64,000 nucleotides of DNA from Podospora bellae-mahoneyi (taxonomy: Eukaryota > Ascomycota > Sordariomycetes > Sordariales > Podosporaceae). Under the pieces are notes generated by a model that ran no database searches, was not told where the DNA came from, and saw nothing but the letters and a program-made list of their open reading frames with translations. Of the stretch, positions 12,001 through 25,942 are shown piece by piece. The translations under genes were made by a program, and so were the position numbers. Each line of letters opens with the position of its first letter. Within the stretch, counting starts at the first letter, position 1. The stretch spans positions 3,038,001-3,102,000 of the forward strand of contig NW_026946359.1 in the NCBI RefSeq assembly GCF_035222275.1. The letters are read 5' to 3'.

Positions 12001-12666
12001 TGGAGCAACATCATTCTCCACAGTTTGGGATATTACTACTGCAGATGCCGGTGCCGGAGGTGATAATGGGGGGGTGGGTGGCGGAGGATCATGTTGGAGA
12101 GGGGTGGTTGGATCAAGTTGAGGAGCCGATGGAACATCTAGGGAGAGCGGCGGTGGCACTTCAGTGGGAAGAGATTCAGGCTGCATCGAGGGAGACGACA
12201 CAGGTTGAGAGAGGGGGGACGATGATGGCGACACGCCAGGTTCCCTTGTTCCATAGTCAGCACGTGACAATCAATCTGAAAATGACAGGTTGATTGGGCT
12301 GAAGAACAGGTCGAATCGAGACGCTTACATCTTCATGTCCTCAGCTGCCACATCAGCAATGTCTAACATCTCCGGCGGCGCCGATGTGGGTGACTCGGGC
12401 ACATCCACATCCATAGTGTCTCCCGTCCAGACCACTATCTCGGCAGCGATATCTTCAGATAGACTCGAAGACTCCTTGACTTTCACCCTCCGGTCAGGGG
12501 TATTCAAAGATGTGCCGCCGGCAGGTGATGATGATGGCTTGGCAAAACTCGAGCTGGCCGGTATGCGGTTTGAACGTCGTGAATCAATATTCGGACTAGA
12601 ACCTCTTACAGGTCGTTTCCCAGCACCGCTAGAATCTCTAGATCGGGGGCGGGAAGGGGGCCCCAT
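9058..12666 (-). CDS. lysine-specific histone demethylase LSD1/KDM1 with C-terminal HMG box
   Basis: Proposed exons 12666-12329 and 12244-9058 give 1174 residues. In order: a Ser/Pro-rich N-terminal region of about 260 residues; a SWIRM domain at about 270-370 (LNPYALHPEEYSMLRDHI; RRGYINFG); a FAD-dependent amine oxidase core starting with the Rossmann motif VVIGAGMSGLGCARQL near 390 and closing with FAGEHTSGTHPATVHGAY; an HMG box at about 1040-1115 (PASNAYIFFSKSNYDRAR); and an acidic tail with about 13 consecutive Glu. It removes methyl groups from mono- and dimethyl-lysine on histone H3 in the nucleus. The SWIRM-oxidase-HMG order is typical of fungal LSD1. The 5' splice is the weakest part: donor AT|GTAAGC is good, but the only in-phase acceptor is AACAAG|GG, about 10 nt after a GCTGAC branch site. 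If exon 1 is wrong, the start moves downstream. Confidence 0.9.
9079..9129. repeat. CCCCCT/CTC repeat encoding the acidic tail of LSD1
   Basis: A short C5T hexamer array runs into about 11 CTC units (GAG on the coding strand). It encodes the Glu-Gly-Glu and poly-Glu tail of the demethylase and is likely to vary in length between strains. Confidence 0.85.
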
Positions 12667-13613
12667 CCTAGCGAAACCGGTGGTCTAATCGGCTTGCGGG
12701 ATGTGAGGTTGATGGTCGTGGATAGACGGATATATCGGATCGGATGGTAGTCAGGTCGCTGGTGGTGACTGACAACTCCGCTTCCACCTCATGCCATACA
12801 CAGACAGGGGGATGGTGCCACAGGCTCCGAAAATTCAGCTTGATTGGCAGTCGAGATGTGATTGTAGCTATAAGACGAAAAGGAACCGTATATCTGCTTG
12901 AGAAGGTCAGCCAATGTGTCTCTGGTGGTGATCGATGATTATCTGCGCTGGCGTATCATTGATCTGATATCTGATTGAAATAGAAACCAAGACAAGACAC
13001 CTCAAAAGCAAAAATGTCCAGGGAGCTGGGGCGTGGTATTACCTCGAGAGAACATATCGGCGGCCGCGCACCGTGCGGACCGGGGAAAAGTGGCTCGAGG
13101 TTCAAGAGTGAGGCTAGTGAGTTACGGATGAGAGGGTTTGGTAATAAGAGAATGGCATTGAGGCCGTGGTTTGCCGTCGACCTCGCAGAAGGGCAAGAGT
13201 CTGAAAGAGGGAGACAGTAGCGCAGATTCATCTCCACAGCACAGCTGAGCCGAACCGTGCAGTCGCTGTAATCCAAGTCCATTCCAGGCCTGCCCGGCGC
13301 TATCACGTGAGCGCCTCTCCGCACCCATATCCCCCCAAAACACACCAACTCACCTCCCCCGCCCGATATCAAGCCATCAGCCCATTCTTGTCGCTAGAGT
13401 GTGGCTATCACGTTGAATTCTCACAGGGATATCTCGAGTCACTGTTTGCCTTTGTTTGCCTCGGTCAGCAGTTCAGTTACCTGCTTCGACGGAGCAAACA
13501 GTCTATTTTCCAGGGTGCAGTGCCCGGCCTAAGCTCTGCTGCTACCAGCCACTAACTTCACGCATGGGACGACAGGTTGTTATATTTAAACATCATACCT
13601 AGGGTATATCATC
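12667..13613. other. intergenic between LSD1 start and VPS33 stop
   Basis: Holds the LSD1 promoter and the VPS33 3' UTR. A 138-residue minus-strand frame at 12956-13372 shows no domain and is not called. Nothing else is seen. Confidence 0.6.
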
Positions 13614-15920
13614 TCATCTAGCAGCAGCGGCCGGAGAAGAAGCCGTCGCCGCAGCCGAGGCTTGTGGGTTTCTCTTCTCAAACGACTCCTTCTCAATTGC
13701 CGCATCCATCATCCTGTTCCCGCTAATAATCGAAGTCGTGCAGATAACCATCTTTCGCCGCGCTGTGTAGTACCATCAGTTAGCCATGACTTCTACGTGT
13801 CGGGTATATGGTCCGACTTGCCTTCTTCCTGCTTTGCAATAAACCGCAGTGCTGCAATCTCAGTGAAACTGATGCCGCCCACGAACACCACAAAGACCGT
13901 CTTTTGTTCACCACCTCCCGATAATAACGCCCTGGCCTTGACAGCCTTATCCTCGCCCTTTTGGACCTCGTCGAACGTCTGGCCTCGAGCATGCTTGACA
14001 GCGTCGTCGAATCCACGCCATCCCTGTGCTCCACTTCCAGCCGGTCCAGCCGCACTCGTCACCCCGTTCCCTCTTGTGAGGGAAAGTAGATATTGTTTCT
14101 GGAGAATGCATTGGACAAGTCGAACCGATAAAGGGGCGTAGCCGCTATAGACGTAGGCAATATCGTTGGGGTCTTCTTCGTTGACCTCGTCCACAATGAG
14201 CCGGAGCTGCTTGCGGAGATATGTGTAGTTGGTTTTATTTCCAGTCGCACCTGCAGAGCCTGTCATGGGAATCATGGATGCCAGAGGGGATGACCTGGAT
14301 AAAAACATCTGGAGCCGCTCTAGCTTATGGAGGGTTAGCAGATGCTGATATCCATACCCTTGAAGTATAAGTCGCCGAAAGTGGTCCAGCTCTTTGCTCT
14401 TGATGCCCCCCGAGATGCAAGAGTAAACACACATCAGTCTCAAAACTTGAGGCAATGGTGTGTCCCGCGCTATGAGCTCCTCAATGGCATCAAATTGCGA
14501 AGATGGATCCGCTCCTGCTGCCAGATTCTGCTGCACCTCAAGGAGCTTCGTAAAGAGCTCAGTCTGCGTATACTTCATGATTTCTTCTGTAAGGCCCGTG
14601 TGTATCTTCAAGCTCTGTTGCTCTGCCTGATATCCGGGTAGCTTTTGCACGAATTCCCTAAGCTCCGCTGTCGTCTTTGAACTGTGTCTGCTATCAAAAT
14701 CGCTTTGGAGTCGTCGGGCTATTTTGTGCAACTGAGTGCCTACGACGGCGAAATTGGTGTCGCGAAGCTGCGCAAACAACTTGTCAGAGCCGTCCAGCTG
14801 TATCTTGCGCTTTCTCGTCTGCCCATCTGTTGCCGTCGGGGCTGTCGTCGATCCGGCTTGAGGTCCAGGCTGTGGTGCTGCGCCAACTATCGTCGAATCA
14901 ACATCGGTTTGGTTATTTTGAATGCCAAACAGTTCGTCGATCAACCCCTCGTAAGTGAGCTGGGTGAGAAGAGGTGTAACAAAATCGACTTCTCGGTCGA
15001 TAATGATGATGCTTTCAGTTGTTGTGCTGGGGCTGAGCCCAACCTTGCCGGCCTCGCCAACATCTTCGCCGGCGAGTAACTCTTGTCTCATGCGCAAAAG
15101 AAGATCTGAAACTCTTTTGGCATTATCGCCTTTGCCGACAATACGAGGAAACAGTCCATGCTTTTGTTGGATGCCCATCAAGGCGCGGGCGAGCAGGAAA
15201 ACGGGCGTGGGGTCTTTGGCCAAATAAAGGTCGCGGAACGAATCGTCAAGCTCTAGGGACAAGACATCTTTATCCAGGGGAAAGAAGTAGAGCGGGAGTT
15301 CGGTGACATTGGTGTCTCCCAAGACTCCAGCTTCCTCCAAGATCTTGTCAGAAAGTAACGTCCGCCGAGGCACCCAGAACACATGGAATTCGAGCGGGGT
15401 CTGCGCCTCTCGCTGAAGGCGAGTAATCTGGTCTGCTGTCTTGTCAGTGGCCCCAGTTGACTCTCATGAGCATACTCTCAGTTTTGCTCAAGGTGAGGTG
15501 TCGTCGCAGGGTGGGAAGGGTGGTCCGGATGTCTTACCGGCTATCGCATGAGCGTTGCGGGCAGACTCGCCGCGGGCAATGAAGACGACATTGCGGTTGC
15601 TGGTATCCGTGTTCTTGTTCTCAAGAAAGAAGATCTTGTCGACATCGTATTCACGTAAAGTCGAGGCCTTGACTATCACACCGAGCGGGCCGGCGAGCTT
15701 CTCCTCAATGACGAGGTTCTTCTTTCCACGAACCTAGGGTGACGCTGCCTGTCAGTTCAGCAACTAACTCAGCACCGCACGCTGTAACATCGCAAGGGAA
15801 CCGTGTGGTCCGTGATAGGGAGAGAAGTGATTATGGTCTTACTCCTTCGAGGAGATGAAGCAGATCCCTCCGCGCCTTGTCTCTGATCTGCTCTGTGTCA
15901 AACTCCGGTTGAGGAGCCAT
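13614..15920 (-). CDS. VPS33: vacuolar protein sorting protein Vps33 (Sec1/Munc18 family)
   Basis: Four exons, 15920-15843, 15733-15538, 15435-13822 and 13762-13614, give 678 residues, the usual Vps33 size. Recognisable parts: DKIFFLENKN and NVVFIARGE near the N-terminus; EFHVFWVPRRTLLSDKILEE; SIIIIDREVDFVTPLLTQLTYEGLIDE, the family hallmark; and the terminal AALRFIAKQEE/ARRKMVICTTSIISGNRMMD. Vps33 is the SM subunit of the HOPS and CORVET tethering complexes and binds SNAREs during endosome-vacuole fusion. The last intron (13821-13763, 59 nt) uses a GC donor (GAAG|GCAAGT), confirmed because only this join keeps the conserved KQEE-RRK frame; the other donors are GTAAGA and the third acceptor is ACAG. 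The protein ends in an Ala-rich tail. Confidence 0.93.
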
Positions 15921-16547
15921 GGTGGTGAGCTGTCATGGCGATGTTGAAGTTGGTCCATGAAGCTTGCGAACCTCAGTAGGCAGCAAGTGACTAGCGAACG
16001 GACGCCTGGATGGATTACTTGGCGATGGCCCGAGCTCCAAAGCTCCACACGGGTCACAACGTCACACACTGATCGGTGGTCGGTGGATAGCTTCACCGAT
16101 ACTCAGATATATAATTCCAGATCTACAACTTGATCTTCCACTCTGGTGTTGATATCATTTTCTCTTCAGTTCCTGCTTGCAATTGATATGAAAGAGATGT
16201 TTATAGTGAACAAGTCTTTCGCTTTCTCTACACACTTTACATGGCAGTCTGCCTCTCAACACAGACTATTCTTCGACAAGACCAAGTATTGATCCATCAG
16301 TGATGAGCTTCTGTGAGCTCATTGAATAGCTTGTGAAAAACCCCCAGAAATTTTAGCCTGACAACCATGCTCGCAGAATTCCAAACTCCACCTCGGATGC
16401 TCGCTGGGACCGAGTGAGAGCGGCTCATTATGCAATCAGAGAATCTTTAATGCCCAGTATCCCAGTCATCCTCAATAAACGCCATATCCCAATCAATCAA
16501 AGCCAACTAGACATAAAACAGACAAAGTCAGACCCGTCCATCCCATC
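15921..16547. other. intergenic between VPS33 start and E2 stop
   Basis: Contains the VPS33 promoter on the left and the 3' UTR of the E2 gene on the right. No coding or repeat signal seen. Confidence 0.6.
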
Positions 16548-17162
16548 TCAGACGTTGTTATCATCGTAATAGAAGTCGATATCCTTGGGGCGCAGTCTGT
16601 TGGCACGCACAAATTCCTCATCACCCGCGGGCCGTTCGTTTCTGCTGTTGCCCGTCAACATACTTTGGAGGCTCATGCACACACTCTCAACATTCTGCAC
16701 CGGACTCCATCCTTGCTGTCCCAAGAGATCGAGGCAGATGATTCCATTGGAGTAAATGTGGGGATGAATCGGGATTGGTCGGTCGGCGAGCTTCACAAAA
16801 GTCACCTCGGGAGGTTCTAGCAGATGTGGTGTCAGCGACTTTTGGGGTTGGACAGCAAGCAAAGGAAAGCAATCGTACTCACCGATGGGATACTGCGCGC
16901 TGAAACGAAACTTGAGTCTGTAGATCTCGTTCAGGTAAAGAGGATTGTTGTCGAGTACCCGGATGTCCAGGAACCACTCTTCAAAGTTATCGGCCGACAC
17001 AAGTTCAATGCCCGGAGGGAGGGAGTTGCTGTTGATCTATGTGCGCACAAGGCGATGACAATGTCAGTGGGGTTGACAAAAGATAAAAGAAGTCGCAGGA
17101 GGAAAAGGATTGCTTACTTTCGACAGCTCTTTGCCGAGCCGCTTAGTCGCGAATCCGGCCAT
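16548..17162 (-). CDS. ubiquitin-conjugating enzyme, UBE2W type
   Basis: Three exons, 17162-17118, 17036-16883 and 16816-16548, give 155 residues, a single UBC fold. It starts MAGFATKRLGKEL, continues to FRFSAQYPIGEPPEVTFV, and has the active-site Cys94 in SNGIICLDLLGQQGWSP. The usual HPN motif reads HPH (IPIHPHIYSNG), which is the mark of the UBE2W/Ubc16 class that ubiquitinates protein N-termini. That specificity is inferred from family membership. The C-terminal DIDFYYDDNNV also resembles this class. Splice sites are standard (GTAAGC, GTGAGT donors). Its likely E3 partner is not indicated by context, though a RING ligase lies 10 kb away. Confidence 0.92.
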
Positions 17163-19160
17163 TTTGTCGACGACTTCTGTGCGTGCTTGCAATCGTCGCC
17201 GGTGAAGCCGTCAGCTGAAGGGTCGCCGAGAAGGATTGACGCCGAGAAGGGGTGATGCCCAGCAAAGAGCCTACAATGGCTCGATGTTGGTGGCGGGGTA
17301 CTTTTTCGAGAGCTTTAACGCGGGGGTGGGGCGAGGCACCAGCGCAACCTGAAGACCCTGGGGTAGCGAAAAGGAAAGAACCAGCCCCAGCTGGTCGGTG
17401 CAAAGGAAGAACACAGGAAGAGAACACTTGAGGTTTGGTGGTGTTCTCAAAAGCTCTCAGTGGTGGCATTAAATTCCTAGACAAAAAGGTGCACGGGATG
17501 GATGACTGGCGGGTAGGTAGGCGAGCGGCCAAGGTTTCCATCACAACGGCGGCATATGTGTATGTGATAGACTCCACTCACACCGCTTGAGATTTCTTAG
17601 AGATCAGGAACCAAGACACCGGAACCCGGGAAAGGAACGGGAAAGGGTCACTTGGTGATTACTACCAGCTGAGATTCCTCCCTTGCATCCAAGTAAGGGA
17701 CAATCTCACATTCGCCTGCAACCTATAGGAAGGAATCAAATGACCCGGTATTAGGTTTCGGATGCCCTTGAGATTTGTTGACTTCCCACCAGTTGAGATA
17801 CTATCCGGAGATCCAAGATATTGGGGATCATATGCACCAGCAACTGACTAGTCAGCCACAACGCCGTCGGGAAATCCAACCTCTTCCTCTTCCAAAGGAA
17901 TAAAGACCTACGGAAAGCCTCTTCAAGCTCCAATTGATGTGTCCCTGAACCTTCATTACTACCCGACGGCAACTGGAAACACCATTCTGTCCCCAAGAGA
18001 GGCACAATCTGCACCCATGCAAGGCTGAGCCACAGGGAACCCTGAGAAGCCAAATCGAAGGCCCCATCTGCGGGAGGCGGTGCAGCTCGGGAAAAGACTT
18101 GCTCAGTCTAACGAAACATTACCACTCAGATTAACCACCATGCCACGACTGGACTAGCGATTCTCTAGAGTACACCAAATCAGAAAATATCCTGGCCGAT
18201 TTTCCTCTCCGAGCAGTGGTCAATCGGCCTTCTCGAACAAGGAGACTTCAATCAGATCCCGTCCCGTTAACCCCTCGGTTCCACTGACTGACTCCCCTCC
18301 CACCCCGCAGAGAGAGCCCGCCAGGCTGGGCAGATGGCTAGGGTCACACAGCCTGCAGAAGGGGAGATCCCCTGGCACATGTGGTGGCCAGTCAAGGACC
18401 AACGCGGGAGACGAAATAAGGCATTTTCCGCTTTTGGTCTTGGGCCTTTTGGTGACCTCCCACGAGCTGAGCATGTTAGGCATGAGGGTACTCGGTAGAA
18501 AGAGGTACATACATAATACATAGCCATAGTCATCCCTACCTCTTTATTATCCTGCCGTGTGCTACTACTACTACTACTACTGCTACTACTACTACTTCTT
18601 ACTGCTGCTGCTCGCCCTGCCTACCTAGGTGTTCATCCAGTAATCGCCAATAACGCCGTTTCCACTTCATCCCCCGTATCCAGTCGCCGGCCGGCGGGGC
18701 AGCTAATCATCGCTTGGCAACCCCTCGTCCACCACCTTCCCAGCCCAATTGCTGCCAAGCCCACTCCTTGTGCATCTGCATCTGCCTCTTAGGTGCTCTG
18801 CCTCTATGCCTCTGCCTCTCTGCCTCCTCCTCGCGCCGATACCAACCTAAGCACACTCAGGTACCGACGCACACCGTACGCTCTGCCTCAAGCGCCTGAA
18901 GGCTTGTTGCTCCCCCCCTCAGCCGCTCTCTACCGTCGCACGCGCCGCCCTCCTTCTCCTCGCTCTCGTCACTCTCTTCCTGCGAACTAAAACACAGCCA
19001 GGGGCTCAGGACGTGCCAACACGACATACTGGCACTCGGACACCAAGTGACATCTTCCAGAAATTAAGGTTACTTGAATCGTGCTGCCCGCAGCCACTTC
19101 AGAGCCAGAAGCCTCCTCCTACTTTTCCGCTTCTAGTTTTTTTTGCCAAAGCTCGGCACC
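17163..19160. other. 2 kb intergenic region with a long pyrimidine-rich kinase leader
   Basis: The left end is the E2 promoter. Roughly 18540-19160 is C/T-rich and ends in a run into the kinase start, so it is probably a long 5' leader and promoter. Small frames in between show no domain. A CTA triplet tract lies at 18562-18595. Confidence 0.5.
18562..18595. repeat. (CTA)n trinucleotide tract
   Basis: About 11 CTA units with one TGC interruption, in the putative upstream region of the CaMK gene. Confidence 0.85.
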
Positions 19161-20833
<1,673 letters not shown>

Positions 20834-22704
20834 ATAATGATGCTGAGAATGTTGGGAGGGGGAGTGATGATACCAGAGTGGGGGGAGATACCGATTGACA
20901 CACGAAGCGTGCGTGGCATAGCAGGACTTTTTTGGTTCTTTTTTCCTTCTTGCAGGAGAATTTTGATCAGAGCAAGCCTGGTTAGTTGGTGCGTTGGTGG
21001 TGTTGGTACCTTTTTGTCGCGCTATAAGAGGTTGGGTTGGTTAAAGGAGGAGGCAATTTAATGATTTTTTTTGATTTTTTTTTTTTGGTTGTCCCAGGAG
21101 AGGGTTTAGTCAGTACCTGCCTCAAATCAGCTGTAGGGTTCATGATAGTCAATTATAGCCTATGTTATATCCTCGAGGTACCTATGTTGCGGTTGTGATG
21201 GGGAATATTCTCAGCGGCTAGGTAGTTTGTCGATGTCGTTCGTTGGGTTCCACCAAGTGTGTTTTTGGTTTTTACATGAATTTTGTTTTTGATGATCACC
21301 TCGTATTGTTTATGTCGGATCGCTCGGAAATAGGCGGGGATGAAAGAGGGATTATCTTTGAGAGGTACCAACCAACTACTGTCGAGGTTTAGGGCGCTTG
21401 TCAGAGAAGGATGAAATTGGGTGATTTTCAAGATGTTAAAGAGGTGGTTAAGGGTGGGAGTACGTCACACAGGTTGCATGATGATGGCTTGTTGAGTTCA
21501 GTTACAAGATAGATACAGCAAGGGGAGCACAAAGATCTGGGTTGTGGTACGTACCCAGCCGTCTTTGTTTCCAGTTACTACATACTACCCCCTCCAGCTC
21601 GAACGCAACAATAACAGCCCGGGGTGGTGATGAGCCCATGCCATGCCAGATGGCATATCAATCTGTTTGTGCTACCATATTCCATCACCCTACTACACCC
21701 GACAGGCATGGAAGAAGAAGGATCGAAAAGCATGGAACGTCTTTGTCTGGGTGGTTATTTTTGTTCCCCGAACAACAAGTTTAATTAAGAACCGCCACTT
21801 CATACAATCTATCAATCGAAGGAGCAGCCCAGTTTATCGAACTTAATTACCACGTGAAACGCCGAAAGGTCGCACAAAGGTTTGCCCACTATCACGTTCA
21901 GCCTCACCTGTGATGGTCTGAGGGGGGGATGAAGCGGCTGTGGGGGCTGGAGGCGCCCCACAGACAACAACAACAACAAGAGAGTAGCCCACCGGGGCTG
22001 TCTCACACAAGCATCAGAGGACAGAAGGGTGCATTGGAGACAAACTATCTCCTCGCTGATGAAAGAAAACTGTACATTGAGACCAAAAGATGAACTGCAA
22101 AACTGCCGACATCGTGATTTGAAACCCCTTCAAAGACTTCCTATCTACTATCCTACCTCAGCCTGCCATATACACAACCCACAAAAACAACACAAAAGAC
22201 AAACACTTGAAGAAGCAAATCGTTCTCTCTTTGACTTGTAGTAGCAAGTAATAACCTCAAACCAACGCTCCCTCGCTCCATGCGCCTTGCTCCTAAAACG
22301 CTAAGCAGTTGTTGTAGTTGTTGTACAGTAGGTAAGTGTTACTCTTCCCAAATCTCTCCTCCCAAATCGAGCACACACACTCACACACACACCCACACAC
22401 ACATGATCGAAAGGTCTGTACACAGTGGCCGCCACCCATCCATCCCCCTTGCCACTTCCTCCCTCCCCAAATCCAAGAATGTACAAGTCCATCCCCCTCT
22501 CTCGACTCTCCCTCCTTCCAGTTTTTGAAACAATACCTCCTCCACCCACCCCTTGCCTGATGCATGAATGCTAATTGCCTGTTGTCTGCCGAATAAAGTC
22601 GCTAAAAAAAAAAGTAATAATTCCTCCCAGATATCATCTCGATATTGTTGTAGCGCCCGTTCGTAAACATCGTAAAAGTAGAATGAAAATTGTGAAAACA
22701 AAAA
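20834..22704. other. convergent intergenic region
   Basis: Lies between the 3' ends of the kinase (+) and the unknown gene at 22705 (-). It has T-runs near 21065-21085, a CA-rich tract at about 22371-22403, and an A9 run near 22602-22611. No gene recognised. Confidence 0.6.
22371..22403. repeat. imperfect (CA)n tract
   Basis: About 15 CA units with TC and CC interruptions, in the convergent intergenic region close to the 3' end of the minus-strand gene. Confidence 0.85.
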
Positions 22705-23913
22705 TCAGGAAAGCTCCGCCATGACCTCGTCGCAAAGCTCCTCATATCGCGTCGGATCAAACCTCGTTCTCTCCCAGTTCATCTTCCGTAACCTCTCAAT
22801 CCTGGCTTGCTTATCCTCCACCTCACTATTCGCCCTAGCACGAGCAGCAGAGGCAAGATTTGGCGACCTGAGCCACTGGTCCACATTGGCGGAATGACGG
22901 TTGAGTTGTTTTCGCAGACCGGAGAGGTGTTCGCAGCAGCGGTCGACAGTCTGGGAGATCATGTACGCGTTTTCGTCCTCTTCCTCTGACGTCACTGATG
23001 TGGGGGATGCTAATGACGAGTCGTCATGCTCGTCTTCGCTTTCGTGAATGGTGTGTAATGGATATTCGACCTCCTGGAACCTTTCCTGGAACTTGGGGCT
23101 TACTGGCAAGTCGGGCAGCTTTTGCGAGAGGACTGGTGAGGAGAAGTAAAAGTCGTCAAATCCGAGGGTGGGTGAGTCTGGGCGGATCATGGGCTCTGGA
23201 ATGTTGATCTGGATGGGTTCCTCCTTGGGGAGGGAGAAAGAGACCTTCTTGACACGTTTGGGGGAGATATCCCTGCTGCAGCTATCTTCGCAAGATGAAA
23301 CGGACTCGGTGGGTGTCTCTGGGGTCCAAGCTCGAGAGCTGCTGATGGAACTTGATGGCGAGTGACAGCTCGAGCCTCGTGACGACATGGATGAGCTGGA
23401 TCGTGCTTTACTGACGACGGATTCCTCGGCAGCGTTGATGAGGGCGGATGCGCGATTAAAGTGGTTGCGGGCTTGTTGAAGGGTGTCGGTTCTGTGTGAG
23501 CTTGATGGGAGAGGTCGGGCGAGAATCTCCAATGAAGTGGCGGCATAGAAGTGAAGATAGATCAGATATACTGGCTCAACCTGAGACTTGCCCTTGATGG
23601 CGTTGAGGATTTCCACACATCGTGCTGAGCAGGCCCTGTATCTCTTCTCGATGTGATGTCTCTTGATCTCAGCGATGGCTTTCCTCCACTCCGCTGATGA
23701 ATAGGGAATCATTGGAAGAGGTGCTGGTGCTGGAAGTGAGAAGCGCTTGACCGGCTTCGGACGCTGTGATCGGTAACTCTGCCATGTGTCGGTATTCTGG
23801 GTGGATTGGCGTCTGAGCTTTGGCGCCGTCTCCGATGTTGGTGATGTGTTGTTGGACGGAGGCGGCATCCAGCTCGCTCTGTTGCCGAGCATCAAGGGAA
23901 TGAGTCCAGGCAT
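22705..23913 (-). CDS. protein of unknown function, 402 residues
   Basis: A single exon starting MPGLIPLMLGN; the open frame runs further upstream, but the earlier part looks like leader sequence. No enzyme motif recognised. A helical block at about residues 85-180 (AEWRKAIAEIKRHHIEKRYRAC; VYLIYLHFYAATSLEILARP; LQQARNHFNRASALIN) has the rhythm of TPR-like helices with conserved-looking Cys. Then come a Ser-rich linker, a basic segment (SPKRVKKVSFSLPKEEP), an acidic Ser-rich region and a C-terminal helix pair ending RYEELCDEVMAEL. The composition and codon use are those of a real gene. Presumably an ascomycete-restricted cytosolic or nuclear protein; function unknown. Confidence 0.8.
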   Translation of the reverse strand: MPGLIPLMLGNRASWMPPPSNNTSPTSETAPKLRRQSTQNTDTWQSYRSQRPKPVKRFSLPAPAPLPMIPYSSAEWRKAIAEIKRHHIEKRYRACSARCVEILNAIKGKSQVEPVYLIYLHFYAATSLEILARPLPSSSHRTDTLQQARNHFNRASALINAAEESVVSKARSSSSMSSRGSSCHSPSSSISSSRAWTPETPTESVSSCEDSCSRDISPKRVKKVSFSLPKEEPIQINIPEPMIRPDSPTLGFDDFYFSSPVLSQKLPDLPVSPKFQERFQEVEYPLHTIHESEDEHDDSSLASPTSVTSEEEDENAYMISQTVDRCCEHLSGLRKQLNRHSANVDQWLRSPNLASAARARANSEVEDKQARIERLRKMNWERTRFDPTRYEELCDEVMAELS

Positions 23914-25615
23914 GGTGGGCGACGATGGCGAAGCTTTCCAGTCTGGTCTCGTTGGGTGCCGGCAGATGATGAGTTGAAGTTGGATATGTGCCTTCCAAGG
24001 GAGCCGGTGAGAAAAAGCTGAAGTGAGACTCTCCACGCGCAAGGAGGCAAGGCCGATAGATATTGCTAGTCACGGTGGTCTGGACAGGCATGCGCCCTGC
24101 TTTGACTGTAATGAAAGCCGAAGGGGCCACAGGAGATGGCCGAACACGACGCTGATGGCAATTCCCTTTCGGTAAATTGGGGTGGGTTAGGACAGGGAGC
24201 CCTGAGATGAGACGAGTGCTTGACAGCTCTTGACAGTTGACCGAGGGTCCGGGAGAGGGTCCGGCTGGATTTTAGCTCTTCCCAAGCAAGCGGGAGCCCA
24301 AGCTTCTGGAAGGTCTCCCTGGTAAATTGGATGCGATGCTGTGTCAATTTTGGAAATGCGTCCGAAGTCCCCGGGGCCCAGATGCGGGCAACGGAGGTGT
24401 GGGACTGGCACGGGACGGCGGACGGCCGGATGGTCAGTGATCACCGGTGCTGCGAAACGGGTGTCAGGTGTATGTAAGGGTCCGGGAGTCCGGGACCGTC
24501 TTGAAAAATATTAGCCTGATCCGGGACCAGTTGACCAGAGTTGACCAGAGAATGTCGGAAACACGGGGTGCGGTTGGACGTCCAGGCGGCTGAATTGATC
24601 CAGAAAAGGTCAAGGAGTGGATTTCAACGGCGACCAAACGCGTTGAGATGGATAGGATGGGACGAAGCTGAACAAACACACTGGCGGCGGTGAGAAAGAG
24701 CGAATTCCAAGTTGTTGGTCGAACGAATGTGAGGCCAGGTGATGAAGCAAACAACGGCAGACCGAGTTCCTTCCAGAACAAAACCAGAACCAAGAAGGAG
24801 GACTTGCTGGGGACGAGAGCGAGGGGATTCAATTTTTAATATGGATCACCTCACCCACCCACGCGCGCGCGGTGACAGGAGGCGGCATCTTGTGCCTTCC
24901 AGCTTCCTAGCTGCATGACGCCAGAGAATCGGCGCAATTTTTCTGCAGGCCCCCAGCAGAACACCAGTGGCTGGATGGCCGCCGGGCCCAAGGGAGGGCT
25001 CGTGCTGCGAGCTAAATTCCTGCAGGGGCTCGAGCCCGGGTCCCGTTCCCCTGAGCCCTAACACCAAACGGGAATAGGGGCACATCCCCCCTGAAAATGA
25101 TCCTCTGTCAACCCTGCTAGCTTTTGGGTCTCCCCCCCTCCCGGAACTGAACGCGAGTGGACAGCTTCGTACACGGCGTGGATCGTGGGTCTCTCTATTG
25201 CTTCTTTTGGTTCTCGGGCTTTCTTCGTTATCTGGTTTTTTTTTTGTCTTGCTTCAGCACCACGATCTGTGTCACGGCAAGCAGATTGTTTTCCGGTATC
25301 ACAGCAGTCTCCCAGCTCCCACAAAAACACGAGGGCGCAGGGACTTCTCGTGGGAGGTGTGCTCTGGGAAAACTGGGTATGTGATAGTGATGATGGCGCC
25401 GCACAAATGCCTTCCCAGCTCACTCATCATTCATCCGAAGATCCGGCCTCTTCTCACCATACCAACCCTCACACCATACCTTAGACAACAACAACTCTCT
25501 CCTCTGCTTCCAACTCAGACCAAAGTCCGTTCGCATCAAACACTCCATATCTTGTTTGCCAGCGCCACACCTCGTGAAATAAACCGTTTGCATCGTGTTG
25601 TCTGTCTGTCATCTG

Positions 25616-25642
25616 TCATCTCATCTCATCTCATCTCATCTC
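25616..25642. repeat. (TCATC)n pentanucleotide repeat
   Basis: Five tandem units of TCATC/ATCTC phase, with the last unit diverged. No associated gene. Confidence 0.85.
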
Positions 25643-25942
25643 AACTCTTCTTGCTTCTCACCCGAGCGCCACACCCGCGCAAATCTTGCCAATCCTCATC
25701 ACATCCAACTTCCACAGCCTTCCCCCATTCATGTCTCTTTTTTTAAAAGCCCTCATATCAATTCCCATGTCACGGTATGTAAAACATCGACAATCAGCCA
25801 TCTCTACCACTCTACCCAGGGCCTGAACCAACACCGAGATTTCGTGCAACCCCCCATCCTCATGCAAACCCCCTTCCCAACCCTAGTCCAGAGACGAGAC
25901 GGGAGCTCCCTATCAAAAAACCACCTTCGCTACCACTCATTA

